Below are positions 62,150 through 64,000 of a DNA stretch of 64,000 bases, one piece after another. Both the position numbers and the translations under genes were made by a program. Numbering within the stretch: position 1 is the stretch's first letter; each line of letters starts with the position of its first letter. This stretch comes from an uncultured bacterium. Lineage in GTDB: Bacteria; Krumholzibacteriota; Krumholzibacteriia; LZORAL124-64-63. The notes under the pieces are model-generated. The model saw only the letters and a program-made list of their open reading frames with translations. It ran no database searches and had not been told where the DNA came from. Location: assembly GCA_903912525.1 (NCBI GenBank), contig CAIWHK010000040.1:123654-187653 (forward strand). The letters run 5' to 3'.

Positions 62150-62167
62150 ACTTGCGCCGGCGCAAGT
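62150..62167. repeat. Palindrome copy 25 (perfect)
   Basis: Upstream of the DUF2085 gene. Confidence 0.97.
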
Positions 62168-62235
62168 GCCCCCGCGCCTTGATCGACAACCGGTCCCCCC
62201 CCGCGCCAGCCCCTCCCGCGAAATTCCCCACCACC

Positions 62236-62252
62236 ATTCCGTACGACGGAAC
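62236..62252. promoter_or_regulatory. ATTCCG-N5-CGGAAC dyad before the DUF2085 gene
   Basis: One outer mismatch. Same arms and spacing as those at 12858 and 37814, about 90 bp before the start codon. Confidence 0.4.
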
Positions 62253-62342
62253 GCCCCTCGCCTACACTTCCGCCTGCCGAGCCCCAGACCCCACGGATGA
62301 TGACGGCCCGGCCCCATTTCCGACCGGATACCAAAGGCCTTC

Positions 62343-62828
62343 ATGCCCGCGCGAATTACCTGTCACGCCGCCACGCTGGTTCGGCTCAGCGCGACGCCCC
62401 TGCGCGCCGCACTCGGCGCGTGCGCGTTCGCGGTGCTGCTGACCGCGCTGTGGGCGCCGCTGATCCAGTCGGTCCACGGCTATCCCGCCGGCGAGGGGGC
62501 GTATCGCGCGCTGACCAACATCTGCCACCAGTATCCGAGCCGGTGCGTGTGGGTGGCGGGGCGGCCGATGGCGCTGTGCGCGCGGTGTGCGGCGGGGTAC
62601 CTGGGGATCGTGATCGCGGCGGTGGCGATTCCGCGCCTGGGATGGCGGCGGCACGCGCGGCTGGCGGGCGTGGCGCTGGTGGCGGCGGCCGCGGTCGAAC
62701 CGCTGGGGCACCTGCTGGGCGGGGGCGCGAGCAACCTCATTTTGCGGCTGATTCTGGGTATTGCGGGCGGAATCGGCATGTGTCTGGCGCTATTCCCGCA
62801 CATGGGTCCACAAACGGGGAGTCGATAG
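62343..62828 (+). CDS. DUF2085 membrane protein
   Basis: 161 residues with three or four membrane helices. The family Cys/His signature is present: ICHQYPSRCVWVAGRPMALCARCAAGYLGIVI (residues ~60-92), which may bind metal or a cofactor. Function unknown. The stop is one base before the next ATG's upstream ribosome site, so the two genes are probably an operon. The upstream region carries repeats and a dyad. Confidence 0.88.
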   Translation: MPARITCHAATLVRLSATPLRAALGACAFAVLLTALWAPLIQSVHGYPAGEGAYRALTNICHQYPSRCVWVAGRPMALCARCAAGYLGIVIAAVAIPRLGWRRHARLAGVALVAAAAVEPLGHLLGGGASNLILRLILGIAGGIGMCLALFPHMGPQTGSR

Positions 62829-62829
62829 G

Positions 62830-63408
62830 ATGAATGCCAAGTTGATCGTGATGAGCCTGGTCATGGTGGTGGCGGCGAATGCGGTTGCCGAGCCGGTGAA
62901 GCTGCCGAACGGCACCGTGGTGCCGGTCAGGGCAACCGAGGAGATCAGCACCAAGAACGTGCAGACGGGGCAGGAGGTCGTGATGGTGGCGGCCACCAAC
63001 GTGCAGATCAACGGGGTCATCGTCATCAAGGCGGGCGCGCCGGTGGTGGCGTTCGTCGACGATGCGAAGGGCGCGCAGATGGCGGGCATCGCGGGGCGGC
63101 TGGCGGTGTCGTTCCGCTCGACGGTGGCGGTCGACGGCACGACGGTGCCGCTGACCGGACAGATGGTCAACGCGGGCGAGTCGGAGGTGGGCTCGACGGT
63201 GGCGACCGGGGCGATCCTGTGCCCGTTCGCGCTGCTGAACCACGGGAAGACCGGGATCATCGCGTCGGGGGCCGAGGTGAGGGCGATGACGATCGGCGAC
63301 TTCCTGGTGGACGTGGATCATCCGGTGGAGATCCAGTACCTGTCGACCGAGGCGAAGAAGCCGGTTGAGGAGAAGAAGGCGAAGAAGGTGGAGGACGACG
63401 AGTACTAG
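62830..63408 (+). CDS. Secreted protein of unknown function
   Basis: 192 residues. The signal peptide MNAKLIVMSLVMVVAANAVA is clear. The mature part is beta-rich and Val/Ala-rich (VKLPNGTVVPVRATEEIST, VVMVAATNVQINGVIVIKAGAPVVAFVDDA), a pattern seen in small exported beta proteins. It ends in a strongly charged Lys/Glu tail (KKPVEEKKAKKVEDDEY). No family is recognised. It lies two bases after the DUF2085 stop and is probably co-transcribed. Confidence 0.78.
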   Translation: MNAKLIVMSLVMVVAANAVAEPVKLPNGTVVPVRATEEISTKNVQTGQEVVMVAATNVQINGVIVIKAGAPVVAFVDDAKGAQMAGIAGRLAVSFRSTVAVDGTTVPLTGQMVNAGESEVGSTVATGAILCPFALLNHGKTGIIASGAEVRAMTIGDFLVDVDHPVEIQYLSTEAKKPVEEKKAKKVEDDEY

Positions 63409-63474
63409 GATGCGGCTGGGCGGCGCCTTTGGGGGCGGGGGCGCCGCCCGGCCAGCGAGCTGGCGCCGGCCGAC

Positions 63475-63753
63475 GTGCCGGCGGCCGACGGGCCGCTCGA
63501 TCCGATCATCTCGTTCGCGTACACACTGAACGGGTACTGGGTGGCGGGGTCGTTGCGGAGGTGTGCGGAGATCGCCGAGGCGCCGGATTGGGACTCGGTG
63601 GAGGAGTTGAGGATCGCGATGTTTTTCAGTGTTCGGGCGGCGCGGCATGTTGGGGAGGAGGTTGGAGGGGCGGCGTTGCGGAGGTTGGTGGGGAGGGTTT
63701 GGGAGTTGATGGGGGCTCAATCGGCACAAGATGCACCTCGGGATATTCCGTAA
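63475..63753 (+). CDS. Small hypothetical protein
   Basis: 92 residues from GTG 63475. The sequence is mainly helical (FAYTLNGYWVAGSLRRCAEIA, EELRIAMFFSVRAARHVG, RRLVGRVWELMG). Codon use is like that of neighbours. No ribosome site stands out and no family is recognised, so the start and the reality of the gene are uncertain. Confidence 0.4.
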   Translation: MPAADGPLDPIISFAYTLNGYWVAGSLRRCAEIAEAPDWDSVEELRIAMFFSVRAARHVGEEVGGAALRRLVGRVWELMGAQSAQDAPRDIP

Positions 63754-63770
63754 CGAAGGTGCCAACGGTG

Positions 63771-63793
63771 CGACAGTCCATAGACGACTGTCG
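63771..63793. terminator. Hairpin near the right edge
   Basis: CGACAGTC-CATAGAC-GACTGTCG, an 8-bp perfect stem with a 7-base loop, 17 bp after the last gene. No U-tract. The remaining 200 bp to the window end show no supportable gene. Confidence 0.5.
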
Positions 63794-64000
63794 AGTCAGC
63801 ATCGTAGTCATGAGTTCAGGAGGCGGTGCGTCCGGGTGGGAGAGAACGAGGATGCAGCGCGGAACTTGTCAACGTGAATGAGACACCTCATGCGTGAGTT
63901 TACAGTAGCGTCACCAGTCTGTGCGAGCGGCCGTTTTCGGGGCCACCCAAGTACAGCCTGTGGTCGCTCGTCCCGAGACCTCTCGTCGTCTCGGTGTCCA

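Larger units (their letters stand above)
61931..62342. other. Intergenic region with two palindromes, dispersed repeat and dyad
   Basis: No gene. It contains palindrome copies 24 and 25, second-repeat copy 4 and an ATTCCG-TACGA-CGGAAC dyad at 62236. Confidence 0.6.

Noticed and set aside
63754..64000. A gene at the right edge
   Set aside because: Short frames there have no recognisable domain or ribosome site.

Overview
This is a high-GC bacterial chromosome segment. I see no tRNA, rRNA, phage structural genes, transposase or CRISPR array. Codon use, abundant sigma-54 activators and complex sensor kinases, secreted proteins with a FlgD/T9SS-like C-terminal sorting domain, and HNH paralogues all fit a candidate phylum of the FCB/Krumholzibacteriota-Eisenbacteria type or a myxobacterium-like lineage. 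The assignment is inference only.

Layout. 1-2.4 kb: end of an arsenic operon (thioredoxin, CcdA-like permease, ACR3 efflux pump, ArsC). 2.5-3.8 kb: first HNH paralogue. 3.9-9.5 kb: YciI protein, MsbA-like ABC exporter, chemotaxis receptor, TlpA-type thioredoxin, CDP-alcohol phosphatidyltransferase. 9.6-14 kb: TPR sigma-54 activator coupled to a small secreted protein, and a WYL regulator. 14-20.9 kb: a sigma-54 two-component system flanked on both sides by matching dyads, sigma-54 promoters and secreted Asp-rich-repeat and beta-barrel genes. 20.9-23.2 kb: M28 peptidase overlapping a class D beta-lactamase-like gene. 23.5-24.8 kb: second HNH paralogue. 24.9-35 kb: phosphodiesterase/TPR lipoprotein, large hybrid kinase, diguanylate cyclase, TMEM175-like channel, a receptor remnant, MarC, a membrane protein. 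35-37.6 kb: candidate small RNA and prolyl oligopeptidase. 37.9-42.3 kb: overlapping corrinoid protein, UroD-type methyltransferase and cytosolic hybrid kinase. 42.4-44.1 kb: asparagine synthetase. 44.1-62 kb: accessory region with two HicAB loci, an orphan HipB-like regulator, a PanAT-type toxin-antitoxin pair, a degenerate ADP-ribosyltransferase-like protein and an AAA ATPase/TIGR04255 cassette, interrupted by a secreted metallopeptidase and a MASE1 kinase. 62.3-64 kb: DUF2085 protein and small hypotheticals.

The most unusual signal is a perfect 18-bp palindrome, ACTTGCGCCGGCGCAAGT, present with close variants about 25 times. It sits mostly at gene ends in the accessory regions, but also in frame inside coding genes: twice at corresponding places in both HNH paralogues (plus a third copy at the 3' end of one), once in a sigma-54 activator, and once in a beta-lactamase signal peptide. 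All of its reading frames are open. Half-site arrays extend it at three loci. A second dispersed inverted repeat (TTGGTTGACCTATCAACCAA) occurs four times in one orientation. The palindromes and the HNH genes that carry them may form an uncharacterised repeat system comparable in principle to REP/RAYT.
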